A stretch of DNA of 64,000 bases from Lycocorax pyrrhopterus obiensis (GCA_014706295.1 JACSVZ010000016.1:9529168-9593167); one strand, 5' to 3'; counted from the first letter of the stretch, positions 43,011 through 55,724 are shown. Made by a program: numbers and translations. Notes: a model not told the origin generated them from the letters alone.

Positions 43011-46000
43011 GTATGTAGGCTCACTTATCTGGCCTTGAGGCAGCAAAGCACTGGCTTATCTTAAATAGCAAAGTATTTCTGTAAGTCAGGGGGACAACTG
43101 ATACACTTTTTCCAGTTGAGCAAGTGTTTAGGCTATCCATTGAATTGAAGCTTAAATGTTAATCATCTGTGTTTCTCTATGAGACCTATGAGTGATAAAT
43201 TTTCTCCCTTTACAGTTAATTTTATCATTGTACTAGCTTGTCCAGCTGGACCAGTCTCAGTGTGCAATAAGTTACTGTAGCAGCGTGGGAGCAGCTACTC
43301 AGAAAAATCTGAGAAAACAGATCTTTATGCAGGAAATACTGAGAACCTTGTAAGGTGATGGATACATTGCAAGGAAGATCCTTCACCCCAGCTAAAATTG
43401 CATAATAGAGAATCCTTTTCATTTTTAATTTGAAGTTACAGGGTTAAATTCTGGCCTCACTCACATCAACAGCAAATTCCCATTTTACTCGTAAGCTATG
43501 ACTAGAATGTCCAAGGAATGCTTTTCCTCAACAAAACAGAGGCTGGAGAAAGGACATATTCCACTAATGGAGGTAGGAGTTTATGGGCCAGTGGCCTGAT
43601 GTTAAGCCTTTACAAGTCAGTGGCAGTTAGTGGACTCTTGGATTCACTTGGCCCTTCTCTTTTTTTACAGTCTGGAAAAGCACATTTGCTATCTGGTGTT
43701 TCTAATCACAGTTGTATAATTCCCAGTAGGAAAGAATAAAAATGAGAAAAGACAACAGCAATATGCATTTTTAAAATTAACATTGGTCAGATCATGGTTC
43801 TTGACACCAAACTTTAAAACACAGACACAATCAGAGAAAAGCAGCACTTTTTTGCTGTTTTTGTTTGCTTATGTTACAGGTGATATGTGTCTATAGGTTA
43901 ATGAGAAGCTCAATGTTTTCTTTGTCATGCATTGTCATTAGCCATTCGTTTTAAGCTGGGTATTTAAATTTCCTTCCTGATCTGGAGTTTGCCAGGTCAC
44001 TCCATGAGCTGAGGAGGCTGCTGCTCCTGGTTTGGTGTGTTGCAGGCGTCTTAAGGAGCTAATGCTGATTCACACCCTATATTAGCCAGCACCACCCCTT
44101 CAGAGATTCCTTGTAAACAGAAAACCAGAAGCAAGGTACAGGGAATCTCTGAACCAAATGAATCCCATTTTCTAAAGCACACAGATGCCAGTCTGAGTCT
44201 CTTGCTGTATCTCAGCCATTCTGTGTGCCAGGAAATCATGTCTATATTAGATTTGGGTACTATATTATTTAGCCATTCGTGATATAAATCACCTTTCATG
44301 ATGTTGCTGTGAGGTAACATCAGATGTGGTATCTCATACTGAGGCAGGCTCTTACATCTTTGTATTCTTCAGAAACTCTCAGTATGGTTTATAACTTTAG
44401 CAACTGTTGATTAACTGCACTTCAAATTAGAGTTAGAAATTAATGATTAACGAAGATATCTGTCTTTTAATAGTGTTTTTACACATTTTTAAAAGGAAGT
44501 TGTGACCATCTACAAGAATATGATCATCTCTGAACATTCAATGTTGGTTTTTAGTCATGTTTTCCTGAACATTTTCCCTCCATACAATCAGTACAATATT
44601 TGAGAAATAGCATTTACTCTAAGAAAATTATCTTTGACTCAGTTTCACTATCAAAAATGGAGAAATGTAAGTCCATATTTCAAAATTTCTCATAAGTAAA
44701 ACAACTTTAAAGTAAAGCAACTTTCAGTGCTGAGGCATTTTCTCTCCATACATTATTTTGCTAATTTTATATTTCTTTAATTATATTTTTTTTGCCATTT
44801 TCTTGAAAGTGCTAGAGAAATATAAAGACTTAGGAGCTTTGCTAGTAAGTGGGTGTGGTGAAGTTCTTCATCTGTCGCAGCAATAAAAGTTAGTTAAATC
44901 TTGGGTTCTAGTACTGACTTCCATAGAAATAGTGCTGAAGGTCACATGCTTTTTTATAGTTTGGAAACAATGAGGTCCAATAAAATGGAGAACCTGATGG
45001 AATTTGTGGTGTCCCCACATGTCACATTTTTGTAACTTTAGGACTGGCTTTGATGTCCTCTTTCTTGCAGTTCTTAGGTCTTCCAAAGTAATGGTCTTGT
45101 TTCCATTCACTTTCATTCTTCCATTCTCAATTTTTGGGCCCTTCTTGGTCAGAGCAGTATCTAGAGCATGTACCCTGCTGCCTTCAACTCCCTTGTACAT
45201 GAGAGCTTTTGCAGTCCACAGGGGTGGGACCCAGAGGAGGAAAGGACCTTGCCCACAGCAACTCTCACTGTTCCATGCCACCTCTCAGTGCAGAGAGGGA
45301 GGGTTGTTCATTTTCACATGAGATTTAGAATCTGGCAGTTTTTCAAAACTGCTGTGATTGAGAGTAAAAAACACTAACTGCAGGTGAGTTGTACTGTGGC
45401 ACGGCTACCCAGCCATAGGCAGGGCCAGCTGCAGTGGTCATTGGGGTCACAGCTCAAACCACCCTGCTGTGTGTAGTCTGATTCACGAGCACACATGCCA
45501 CAGAGCAGCAACTTCCAGCAAGGGGAAATGCTGGAGAGAATGGGTTAGTAACCTTCCAAGGAAATCTAGGACATGACAGTGTTACCCTGCAGCTGCTGCA
45601 CTGCAAAATGCAGTACATGGGAGATCTCTGTATCACTGAACTCTAGCAAAGTGTCCCTCCTGTGATTGACCTAATACAATATTGTATTTTCCTTTCTATT
45701 TTGCAGTGAATGACGGGAAGTATGATGGTGGGTTGCTTGAGTTCTGCATTTATTCCTTAGCAAAGGCATAGATGAAGTTTTGATTTTTCATGAATGATCT
45801 CAATAGGAGTGCACTTTGTGATGATCCACTGAGATGCATGGGGTGACTTTACACAGTATTCCCAATACCAGTTAATTTACAGGCTCTTCTTTTGAAAGCA
45901 CTAGTATTTACAGAGTGTGTTAACAGTGATCAAGCAGTACACTTCGGGCAGTTTTTTGGAGTTTAAAAAAAAGCTCAGATGAAAAGAATGCGCTTCCAAA

Positions 46001-49000
46001 CGATAATAATGCAAGGTCAGACAGATCTAAAACTAGACTGCCAATATGAAAATGGAAAGCAGAACAGTGAATTTGTCACCTAAAGTTTGCTTTATTAGTA
46101 GACTCAGCAATAATCTGAGGGCTACTGGAAAAATTGAGGCATAGGAGTATGTGCAGAGCTGGTTGTGTGTGAAGTAACTGTGACATTTAGTAATTGAAAG
46201 TAATGAATCATGAAACTGGAGGTCTGGAACCAGAGGTGCTGAAGGTTTACTAATCGTTTGCTAATTTAATTTTAGGATAAGTATTAATTGCTCATAATCT
46301 TGAATCTTTGGGAGCTTCTGGACTTCCAAATAATCTTGTCAGTCATTTTGAAGTGATGGATTAGTCAGGCCATGGAGTGCAACATAATGTAGTCAAGTCT
46401 TTTAGTGACTTCTAAGTTTGAAAAAAGGTGTCCAGAGTTTTTTTACAGTACTGCATCATGTAATTACATTGAGTGATAGTGTAGTTTTTTCCAGGGACTC
46501 TAGCTTTGCAGTTTTTATAGGGACTCTTGTTTTCATTTTTTTCTGTAGTAGTATCATTTGAAATAAAACATATTTCCAGAAGTTTAGAAATTCAGAATAA
46601 TGTAAATCAAAACCTTAAGCACAGCAATTGAAATGTTATAAGAGCCCTAAAATGTGTTGCATGTGCTGTTTCATAGGTTGAAATACCAGGTGTCAGTGAA
46701 TGCTTTTAATGTTAAATATATATAGGGTAGGATTACAAAGTGTTCCATCCTACACATTTTGTTAAAATAAAAACCAGTGTGATGGGGAAATTCTTTCCCA
46801 TGTTCTTAGAGGGAAAATAGAGATTGATCTTGTGTTCCATGAAAAGAAGAATTTATGAAATGTCAGAAAGGGCAGTTTGTGTAGTGCTTAACACCTTGTG
46901 TGTGCACTTGTGCTTGTGATGCGAGTATGTAAATGTACAGGCTCATTCTAATGTGGTTGCTGGCATCAGGGGAAAGCTTCTAGAAAACACTTGGGGCACT
47001 CCTAGGGAGGCTTTTGCAGTTCTGCTGTCCACTGTCCCCAGGGAGCGTTCCCGGGCACTCCAAACTGCATGGAGAGTGTCTGCTCTCACAGCTCACCTTG
47101 CACATCCTGCGTGTTCCTGAACATACTGTTACTTTTAATCACCTTTATATTAATAATCAGCTGTTGTTTTGAATTTGACAGTAACAGGAGAATGGGTTAG
47201 CAGTACCCAGCTGTATGAACAAGTAACTATCCTGGGCCAAATTATGCTGTCTTTCATGTCAATATTCCTCCATAATACCTCTGTCACAGAGAGAGGAATG
47301 ACTGCAGATTTAGCCTGTAGTTCCATCCTGACTTACTGACTTTTGCAGCCACTGGAAGTAACAACATTCAACAGCAGTGTAATGGTTGTAGCTCACAGTT
47401 AGCAAAAGAAATCTTGTCCAACATGATTTTCCAAATGCTCTTCTGAAGTATTTTAAAATAATTTTTATTGAGGTTATTTTTACTGTTTGTTTAAACAAAC
47501 TATAGTCAAATTCTTGGACCCATGAGGTCAGACGGTAAATTCCTGTTGGCTTCAAACGGGTGAGGATCTCTCTGCTCAGATTGTCTGAAACCTGATTCTG
47601 GCTGAACTCCTTCCTGCCTCGGACAACTCCCCTTTTGCGAACATGTGCTAAGAGGACCTGCACGTCAAGCTGAGTATCAGATAGCGAAGTAACTGTTGCT
47701 GCTTAACATAGCCCTCCAGCGCTTGTCCCCGGGGCACAGGACTGCGTTCTAGGAGCGGGATTTCACACCTTCCCAGTGGAAATACCTTATCCAGCCAGGG
47801 GGCTGGGAGCCATCTGCACCCGAGAAAGTGCCGTCAAGAGTTTCAGTGGGAAAGAGAGTTTGGAAACTCCTGTCTGAGAACAGGCATGAGGGAGGGAGTA
47901 CCTTTTCCTCCCAGAGGATGGTAAGTGGCTTTCAGAAAGCCTTTCTTCTTCACTTACTGCAGCCTGCCAAAACAAACCAGCATGCTTGGCTCTGCTGAAT
48001 GATGTGAAGCACTGCACACGGATTGCACTGTTAGAGACCACTTTGCTTACAGATCCAGGAGACATTTCTAATAATCTCCTCCTGCTGCCTTTTTTATTTC
48101 ATTGTATTTTGTGTTAGTTTAAGATCACTTGGTTATAGCCTCACATCAGCTGTTGGGCTTTTATTTTATCTGTGTTATGCAGTTCTGACAAAGAAAAGGA
48201 TATTTCTATACGACAGCCATGATCACATATGTGTGATATAGTTTTCCCGATTCTTCAAGAGTCAGCCGCTCTGTTCATCCAGCAGGAAAGGGAGATGCTT
48301 ATGAGGGCCAGAAGCAAACAGCAACTTCCTCAGCCCCATAACCTATGGAATTTCAGCATAGTAAGTGGGAACCTACAGTACTAGGAAAAAATGATGAAAA
48401 CAACTGAATCATGGGGCTCTCCTATTGCCCAGAGCTTCCGATTTCACCTCAAACAAACCAACAGCATTAAAACAAGGCAAGCAAAGAATTTAACAGCCAA
48501 GATGTCATGAGGAGAAACAGCTGAAGGGGATATGGTGTTGTCTAAAGCCCTCACGTAAGCTAGAGTGGAAGATATTTTTTTAGGTCGGTAGTAGTTTATA
48601 CACCACAAACAAACACCCTGCTCACAGACGTGTCCAGAGCATGAAATACTGTGTGGTCACTTCAAATGTAAGAAAAGTTTCCTAAAAATGAATGAAAATT
48701 AACAACGATTTCAAACTTAGTGACTACTGGTAGAGCTGTGTCCAGTATTTCAAGTATTTCTTCTCCCATGTGGCATTTTTAGCAGCACATATTTTCACAG
48801 GCACTTGTGTGAAAAATTTTAGTGCACCTTCAATGACAGGTTTCCTGAAACACCTCTTAGCACTGGGAATTGGCATGGCCTTATCCTCATACCACACTTC
48901 ACCCCAATGGCCTGACTTTAGAGGAGCAGAATTGCTCCTGGCACTTGCTCTCCTCTTGTCTCCTGCCTGCCCAGTGTTCAGGGCTAAAGTTACCCCGGGC

Positions 49001-51832
49001 TTGGTTTGAGACAAAGGGATATGAGTAGGACTAATGTAGCACAAAGTGTCTTTTTGCTAAGAGAGAGCATTATCCATCCATATATTTATGTAGCTATTTA
49101 TGTCACACATGAACCAGTAAAATTTTTCTCACCTAACAAAGACAGTCCCAGGCCTGGTGCTGAGGATATTTCAGTCTATATTTTTAGTCCTGCTTATGGA
49201 TTTTTCTTTTCACAGCCCTCATGTTTTTCATTCAGAAAGGCTATGCTACATGGGATCATTCGGTTTGTATGTAACTTACAGGTATCACAATGTCTTTTTT
49301 CAGTAGCATCCATGTCTTCAGGAACTTGCACAGACCTGCTTGGGGCCTGTCCTGATGCACTTTGCCTGGTGCTCCTTATAGCGATAGTCCAGTTCCCGAA
49401 GGGCCCAGAAGTCTGACCTCATAGTGTGGATATTCATCCACAGAAAGATGTAAGATGTTTTCTACACCTGGTGAACACAGCCGGCCTTTGTGAAAAGTAG
49501 TGTCCATCAGTAGCTGTCCATTAGTATCCATCAGTGGATAATATTTTATTCTTTTTCTATCTGTAACCAAACTATCCTGCTTAGTTAGGAACAAGGAAAG
49601 AACCATGTTCGTTCACATTTCTCTTTCTTGCTTTAAACACCCATACTTTGAGCACTTTTGTGGAGGTGCTGGTGCAGTGTGTCACGGCACAGCGAGGGCT
49701 GTGGTGGGGGTGCCCAGGGCTGGGCAGAGACAGGGCCAGGGCAATGGAAAACAGAAATAGGCTGCTGTGACATCAGGGACTTCCTGGCAGCACGAGTCAC
49801 TGTCTGTTCCCCAAAGCCTGTTCTGAGTTTTCCCTGGGATTATGTGCTTTTCCCAGTAAATTCTGATGTGGCAGAGAGCTATGGCATGTACTGACCTCTG
49901 GCTTCAAGTCCTGGCCTCTAAGAGCCATTGAACTGCACGTGTTCTGCCCATCAAACCTCTGCTCCAAGACAGTTCTGTGGTCTAGCTCAGGGCAATCTAA
50001 TTTAAGCAATACATGTGTTTGGAAACCATTGGGACTGCTAATTATCTTCCTGGAATAATACAAAATTTCAAACCGATGAGATATGAGGTCAGGCCCACTG
50101 CTAACGCAGGCACACACGAAAATGTACCATTTTCACTTTGCAGAGAAGGGAACTACTTTGTCTAGTTTGTTTCTCTGACCTTCATAAAGCATTAAAACAC
50201 CCACCAGAAGGGATATTTTTTTACTTTGAAAGATTTTAATTTTGCATTGTTTTGAGGATATGTAAAGTTGTTGTTTTCTTAGTTGAAGATGGGTTTATTA
50301 CTTCTTGTTCCATGGCACTACCAACATAGAACCCAAGAGTACATAAAAGATCTTAATAATGTTTACTTCCAATATTTTGGGAATAAAAAAATCAGAAAAC
50401 TGAGAGAAAATAGTAAAACTAAGTTGGCAACATAGCCTGGTTTCTCCCAAAGATTGCAAAAAATTGGTGATTAAAGCTGTATGGAAAAGCTCAGTTTTGT
50501 ATAGTGGAAGGAGTTTCTTACCTTTTGTTGTTGATGTTCAAGTTTGGCACAAGCATTTTCTTTGAAGAAGGTTTTTGAAGGAAAACTAGAGACTGATGAC
50601 TAATCAAAGGGTCAGTGTGTATACCAGGAACTTGACAGAGATCTTTGTTTACTCTTGTACTCAGTCACGTTCAGGTGAGAGAATTCATCCAACCACTCTA
50701 CATTCAGGTATGCTTCCTACACATCCGGTTATCACTCAGCTTTTACTGCCTGCCTAGGAGCAAGGATTTGAGGCTGTCTCCAGCACCTCCTTGGTGAATG
50801 TCCAAACTTCTGGGCCTTTGCCTGGTGTTTTTCTTCACTCTCTTGCTCTATCTGATTTAAAATAAATTTTTTTAAAAACATGTCTTATACCTTGGATAAT
50901 CTAATGAGTAAAAATTCCATCAAAACAAAAATTGACGTACAATCAACAAATTTTGTAATCCGTAGGATATTATGGGATATAGTACCTGATACACATTCTG
51001 GAGTCTCCAGGAGGTCCCTTCTTAAAATCCTAACATTAGCTGCTGGCTCTTTCTTCCCTCTTCAGTAAGAACAGGCTTTGGGCCAAGATTCTTTGGTCAG
51101 AACCAAGTTTTCCTCTCCTGTGCTGTGCCTTGTTGGCTGTTACTTCCAGTGATGGTGCGTTTTGTGCCTGTGTACATCCACATCTGCAGCCAAGCTCTGA
51201 CATGATGCAGTATGTGCACCATTCCTCAAGCATGATGGGATCTTTCCCAGGAGAGCTGTATAGCTGTAAAATGCTTTGAATGCTCTACTTTTTTTCATAA
51301 ATTAAGTTGTAACATCATTATTTTTTGTGCCTCTCACACTGAGCAAATTCCTTGTTATGATTTAGCAGGGATATTAACAACCTGGTACATGACCAGAGGA
51401 GCAGGCTGAAGCCAGAAAGGAGGGAGGATATGAAAAAAATTAGTGCTGGAACTAAATGTGAGTGCCACCAGTTCAGTCACTGGGAGGATTAGGTCTAAGA
51501 CTGCAGTGTTAAACACATTAGCTTTAAACACCTCAACAGCCCTACTGAAGTCATCAAGGGTTTTTACTGTGATTAAACAGCTGGGTTGAGTCCTGGCCTG
51601 TGAGCCCCAGTGCCTGTTACTCGTCTAGGAGGCACTGAAAATTTAGTTAACACTCTGAGACTTCATACCAGCAACATGGTTATTGTCATTTCTGTAGTTC
51701 ATTGATCTGCAATGGGGATTTCCTCTTAGGTCTGTCCTGCAGCTTCCAGAGGCCATGCATCTTTGTTCCTGATATTTTTATTCTGTTGCACTTAAACACT
51801 AAACGACTGGGCAAAACTATCAAGAAAACCCC

Positions 51833-51868
51833 TTTAATATTTAAGCTTTTTTTAATATTTAAGCTTTT
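51833..51868. repeat. Perfect 18-bp tandem duplication
   Basis: Two exact adjacent copies of tttaatatttaagctttt. The identity of the copies points to a recent slippage event. Confidence 0.9.
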
Positions 51869-52369
51869 TTTTCCCCAAGCCTTTCAACATCATATGTGTT
51901 CACTTGGTGTATTTTAGCAAATTACTTTGCCCATCCCAGTTCTACATGTTTCCCCTGCACACACCATTACTGAGTGCAGTTCCAGGAGAGGATTGTGTCA
52001 TATGGACAGTACACCTAAGAAGATGCTGATAGGAAGGACTTAGCCATCAAACAAAAATAGCATTAAAAAAATCCCAAGCAGACTTGAAAATCTGTGTCTG
52101 GGAAAACTCAAATTCTTCACGGTAAATGATTCACTAACCATAACAAAATACGGTGGCCAGTATAAAAAAAATATTTTGGAGCTGCCTACTCTTTGGGTAT
52201 ATTTTAGGTGCTGTTTTGCAGGGGGTGGCAGAGTGTCTGTGTAACTGATACATTCTACAACTCCATTTCTATCTTTGGGATGTTGCAACTGGCATTTTAG
52301 AAATTAGCATGTCAAAATGCTGCTTCTGTCCCCTTGAATACCTCCTTGAATGGAGGAGATCAGTACCAC

Positions 52370-52640
52370 GAGGCACCGTGTTGGCACTGCACTGTGTGTA
52401 GCACGGTGGTGAGCGGGGGTGACGCAGATGTGACACTCTCACGGTGGCTGTTGCGTGTGCTGCGTGCGGTGCTTGTGACACTCGGTGACCGGAGCACACC
52501 GCGTGCCGCGGGGATTGGCATTGGCACACACTCTGCCTGTGACGTGATGGGCTATAAAAGAGAAGGCATTTCCCGGTGCCCACGAGAGGAAATCCATGCT
52601 CAGGCGCTGTTGTCGTCAGGCCCGGTGCAGAAGCCGCTGT
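52370..52640 (+). promoter_or_regulatory. CpG-rich, TATA-containing promoter-like block
   Basis: In an AT-rich intron, this block is GC-rich and dense in CpG, with a GTG/CACR-rich internal texture. In order it holds two ATTGG boxes (inverted CCAAT, 52514-52518 and 52520-52524), a CRE-like TGACGTGA (52540-52547) and TATAAAAG (52553-52560). An initiation site would be expected near 52583-52590. A consensus donor gtaagt lies at 52728, so a first exon of about 140 nt could splice to the NYAP2 exon at 54550. All elements are visible in the sequence, but promoter activity is inferred. Confidence 0.35.
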
Positions 52641-52715
52641 GCTGGTGAATATTTGTGTAATGAATTATGTGCAGACTGTGTCCCTGTCCTTCCCCACAGA
52701 GGAGGACCCAGCTGA
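52596..52715 (+). other. Short Cys-rich ORF downstream of the promoter-like block
   Basis: An ATG 36 bases past the putative TATA box opens a 39-residue frame with many Cys and Arg (it starts MLRRCCRQ) and stops at 52713-52715. I recognise no family. The high Cys/Arg content follows from the TG/CG-rich base composition, so it is most likely a chance frame or, if the promoter is real, an upstream ORF in a leader. Confidence 0.12.
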
Positions 52716-54491
52716 AGACACTGCTGTGTAAGTACTGACCCACCACTGGTGAGCAGAGTGGCAGGAAACCTGGGTCACGTAGAGCCTTCCCAAACATCTG
52801 TGGAGTCGAGCCGAGGGGTGGGAGGGGAGTATCTCCAGTCAGGGAGGTTTGGACCAAGCTTGGGCACGCAAAGAGAGAAAGTCTCATGGTCATGGCAGAT
52901 GCTGTGCCTCATGCCCACCTGCACCACAGTAAATGTTAGATCACTCCTGAAGTGAAAGACAAGTATTCCATTAAAAGAGCAGGCACAGCAGAATTCCTGA
53001 AGAAGTGGCTCAGCCACTCAGGAGGACACATTGCAGATAAGTTACCTGTGTAAAACTCATAATATGGTTTAAACTTGTTTTACTTAGAGTACTCTCTAGT
53101 GTACAAGGTAAGCATGGTTTTGTGATAAAATTCTTTTATCCTGTTTTGTCCCCCCCTTTTTTTTGTAAAAAAACCTGACATGTCTGTATTCTATTAATTT
53201 TTCTGTTTGAGTACATAATTTTTTATTACTTTTTCTGGTAGGCTTTCTCACATTTATTCCTTTTGCTTTGTTTTCTGCTATGAAGCTGCATTTGCTTTAT
53301 TTATTATCAATAAATGCTAAATATGCTTCAAGCTGAACACAAAAACTACTGAGATCCAAGGAAGTTTCTATAAGGGCTTCTAAGCAAATCAGGCCTCAGT
53401 TCTGAGGACTTGGTGTATGCCCACTCTTGGCATTCTAAGACTTGTGAGTGAAAGGCATATTCATTATTAAATGTATTCAAATACCCTTAATAATAAAGGT
53501 ACATTTCCTTCATGAAGCACAAATGCTGCCAAAGTATTGGTGTACATGTTAATTTTCATGACTAGAGCAGAGGTGTACCTGGACAGCCCCTGTGAACGTA
53601 TCGTGTGCGTTTACTTACACACAAATCCTTAACTCATGAGAAATAAATGTGGGGACCCTCAAGACATCGCTTCAAATTTGCAAAGTAATTGTTGAGAAGA
53701 AGTTTTCTGAGGTGTAGGTATACAGTGATATCCAAAACCAATGAGCCCTTTCAGAAGAGTTTACTGTTAGTGATTTCTGTTCCAGTCTAAAGCCTCTGAA
53801 GACACAACATTTTCAATTGTGAACTCCCCACTGAACTCAAATGAAGCCACATTCTCAGCTTCAGAGGGGCTGTGACACGTACTCACAGCTAACCATATGC
53901 TAGCCTCCCCTTTTGGATCAGGATCACGTTCTCAAGTATTCCACATGCATGAAAACATGGAGTTTCTAAACTCCTGGTGCCTTCCAGTTAATGAAATATC
54001 ACAGAGTAGGATAGGTTAATCCATATAATTTGCATGGAGTTCATTAAATCATTTTAACAAAATTTAACAGTTTTATTTAGCTTGATACTCAGAAATGTTA
54101 ACACCCTGCTTTTAATATGACAGATTGGATTTGGAAAGCAATATAAAACATGGGTTTCAGTATGTAGAGTTTTTTATTTCCACAACTTAAGGATGTTGTT
54201 AAGATCCATGTGCCTTTTTAAGACCTATTCTATCATTTAAAATCCAGCCAGTGCTAGATAGCCAAAAACATTTATCTTTATTAGCTTTTAGTGCTCTGGA
54301 GAAGTTAAAGCAGGGATCTTTTATTACCCTTTTTTTTTCTTAAAGAAGTAGTTAGAAGTAAAAGACTAACTCTGTTTCTGTTGTTGGCATAGAGATTTTT
54401 ATTCATCAATTTAGAGTGTTTCAAATAAGAGTAAGCTAACTTTGCAAAGAAAAAGCATATTCAATCTATGACCAAGACAGTTATTTGTATG

Positions 54492-54545
54492 TTTTTTCCT
54501 CTTTTTTTCCCCCCCCTTCTTTTCTTCCTCCATCCACCTCCCCCA
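54492..54545 (+). promoter_or_regulatory. NYAP2: Extended polypyrimidine tract before the distal exon
   Basis: About 54 bases are almost pure C/T (only two A residues within them) and run up to the acceptor ccccaatag. It contains cttctttt/tcttcctc-type motifs of the sort bound by PTBP1. Tracts this long are typical of exons repressed outside neurons; that role is an inference here. Confidence 0.7.
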
Positions 54546-54549
54546 ATAG

Positions 54550-54777
54550 GTGACGTGCATGCAGTGGTTGCAAGGGGACCATACGATGCTGGACATGATT
54601 GAAAAGAAACGTTGCCTCTGCAAAGAAATCAAAGCTCGACAGAAATCAGAGAAAGGACTCTGCAAACAGGACAGCATGCCTATTTTGCCGAGTTGGAAAA
54701 AGAATGCTGGGACCAAGAAATACAGCCCTCCTCCTTATTCCAAACAACAAACTGTTTTCTGGGACACTGCAATTTGA
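54550..54777 (+). CDS. NYAP2: NYAP2 distal terminal coding exon (alternative C-terminus)
   Basis: The frame is open from the first base after the acceptor to TGA at 54775-54777 and encodes 75 residues. It joins the donor at 30644 in phase 0. The peptide starts VTCMQWLQGD and continues with a basic, Cys-containing probable helix (residues 16-32, MIEKKRCLCKEIKARQK). Then come LCKQDSMPILPSWKK, a PPPY motif (60-63, nt 54727-54738) and the C-terminus QQTVFWDTAI. DTAI fits the class I PDZ-ligand rule ([ST]-x-[VIL] at the end). Its well-ordered, W- and C-containing composition differs from the disordered rest of the protein and looks conserved. I believe similar tails occur in the NYAP family, but I could not check. 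Other frames here are shadows. Confidence 0.85.
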   Translation: MTCMQWLQGDHTMLDMIEKKRCLCKEIKARQKSEKGLCKQDSMPILPSWKKNAGTKKYSPPPYSKQQTVFWDTAI

Positions 54778-55718
54778 CAGGCCTGTGGAGGATGCCCTCT
54801 CCACTGTGTTGCACCGAGCACAGGTAGCCTGCTTTCTTAATAAGGCAAAGGCTCTAACCTAAGACTTGCCTACAGGTAGTGAACTTCCTAGGAACAAACA
54901 CACCGGTACAGTGCTCACCTGTCAATCAAGAGAGAGATTTAAGTTTCCGACTGGATTAAGGCAAACATATTTATCCAGGATTTTTTTGGATCCAGAAGAT
55001 ATCAAAATGTAAATATTTCACCAATATATTGAAAACACCCAAACTAATACACTGTTTAAATATATAAATATATATATATAAATTCAAAAATTTATGGAGA
55101 ATTTTACTATATAATGTTACTGTTATACTGTTTTATTACCTATTTTCTATGTTCTATTCTACTGTTCACCCCCACTCCTGCCGCCACCATTTTATTTCTC
55201 TGACCTGCCTAGATGTGGCCTCTGTACAAAAGCATGTGGTTGTACGTGTTGTTGGAGAGGACAGTGTACAAAACAACTCGGTGCTAGGGCTGTAGAAGAT
55301 AACTAGAGTCGTACTTGTTAGATGTCCTTAGTTTAGGGGGGAGGGATGGACAAAGGAGAGAGTTCTGGTGGGAAACAGCAAACCTGCAAGCACTGAAAAT
55401 ACAAGTGCTCAATGTGGGTGCCCAGGTTGCATTTAAAATATTAACTGTTCTGCATCTGTTTTCCTGTAATATTAACCAGATAAATTGCCCTTGGTTTTAT
55501 ATGAACCAGTTACTAAAATGATTTGGCCAAGGAACTAAATTTTCTGCAGCAAAGCCTGCGACAGAATCTCTTCCTTGATGACGTTCCATTGATTAGCAGA
55601 GACCATGGTTCACTGTGACTAAGCATTGTGCAGCCCTTGGAGAGAGCCAGTTGCTCAGTGGGTTGAGGCAGTGCCACTGCAGCCGCCGTCCCTGTCCACA
55701 TTTACCGACGGTCTCGAA

Positions 55719-55724
55719 AATAAA
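55719..55724 (+). terminator. NYAP2: Poly(A) signal AATAAA (distal UTR, early)
   Basis: AATAAA lies about 940 bases after the stop, followed by aaatctgtttacatgtttatt, a plausible U/GU-rich element. It would give a short form of the distal UTR. Confidence 0.5.

Larger units (their letters stand above)
31481..54549 (+). other. NYAP2: Remainder of the distal NYAP2 intron
   Basis: In the long isoform the intron runs from 30645 to 54549 (23.9 kb). It ends in a very long pyrimidine tract and the acceptor ccccaatag. It contains a 0.7-kb CR1 piece (33880-34612), a 7-bp minisatellite next to a GGGA run (36844-36982), conserved-looking AT-rich DNA (32755-33000, 37440-37760 and 42900-43010), a 227-codon unexplained frame (40048-40731), an 18-bp tandem duplication (51833-51868) and a CpG-rich, promoter-like block (52370-52640). 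No other gene is recognised. Confidence 0.75.

Noticed and set aside
45707..45727. 21-nt candidate microexon after tttctattttgcag
   Set aside because: In the phase set by the donor at 30644 it begins with TGA, and its donor (gtgggt) is poor. It is probably a decoy acceptor.
54599..54862. Other open frames over the distal exon (87 and 71 codons)
   Set aside because: They are shadow frames of the coding exon. They run out of phase with the spliced NYAP2 message and into the 3' UTR.
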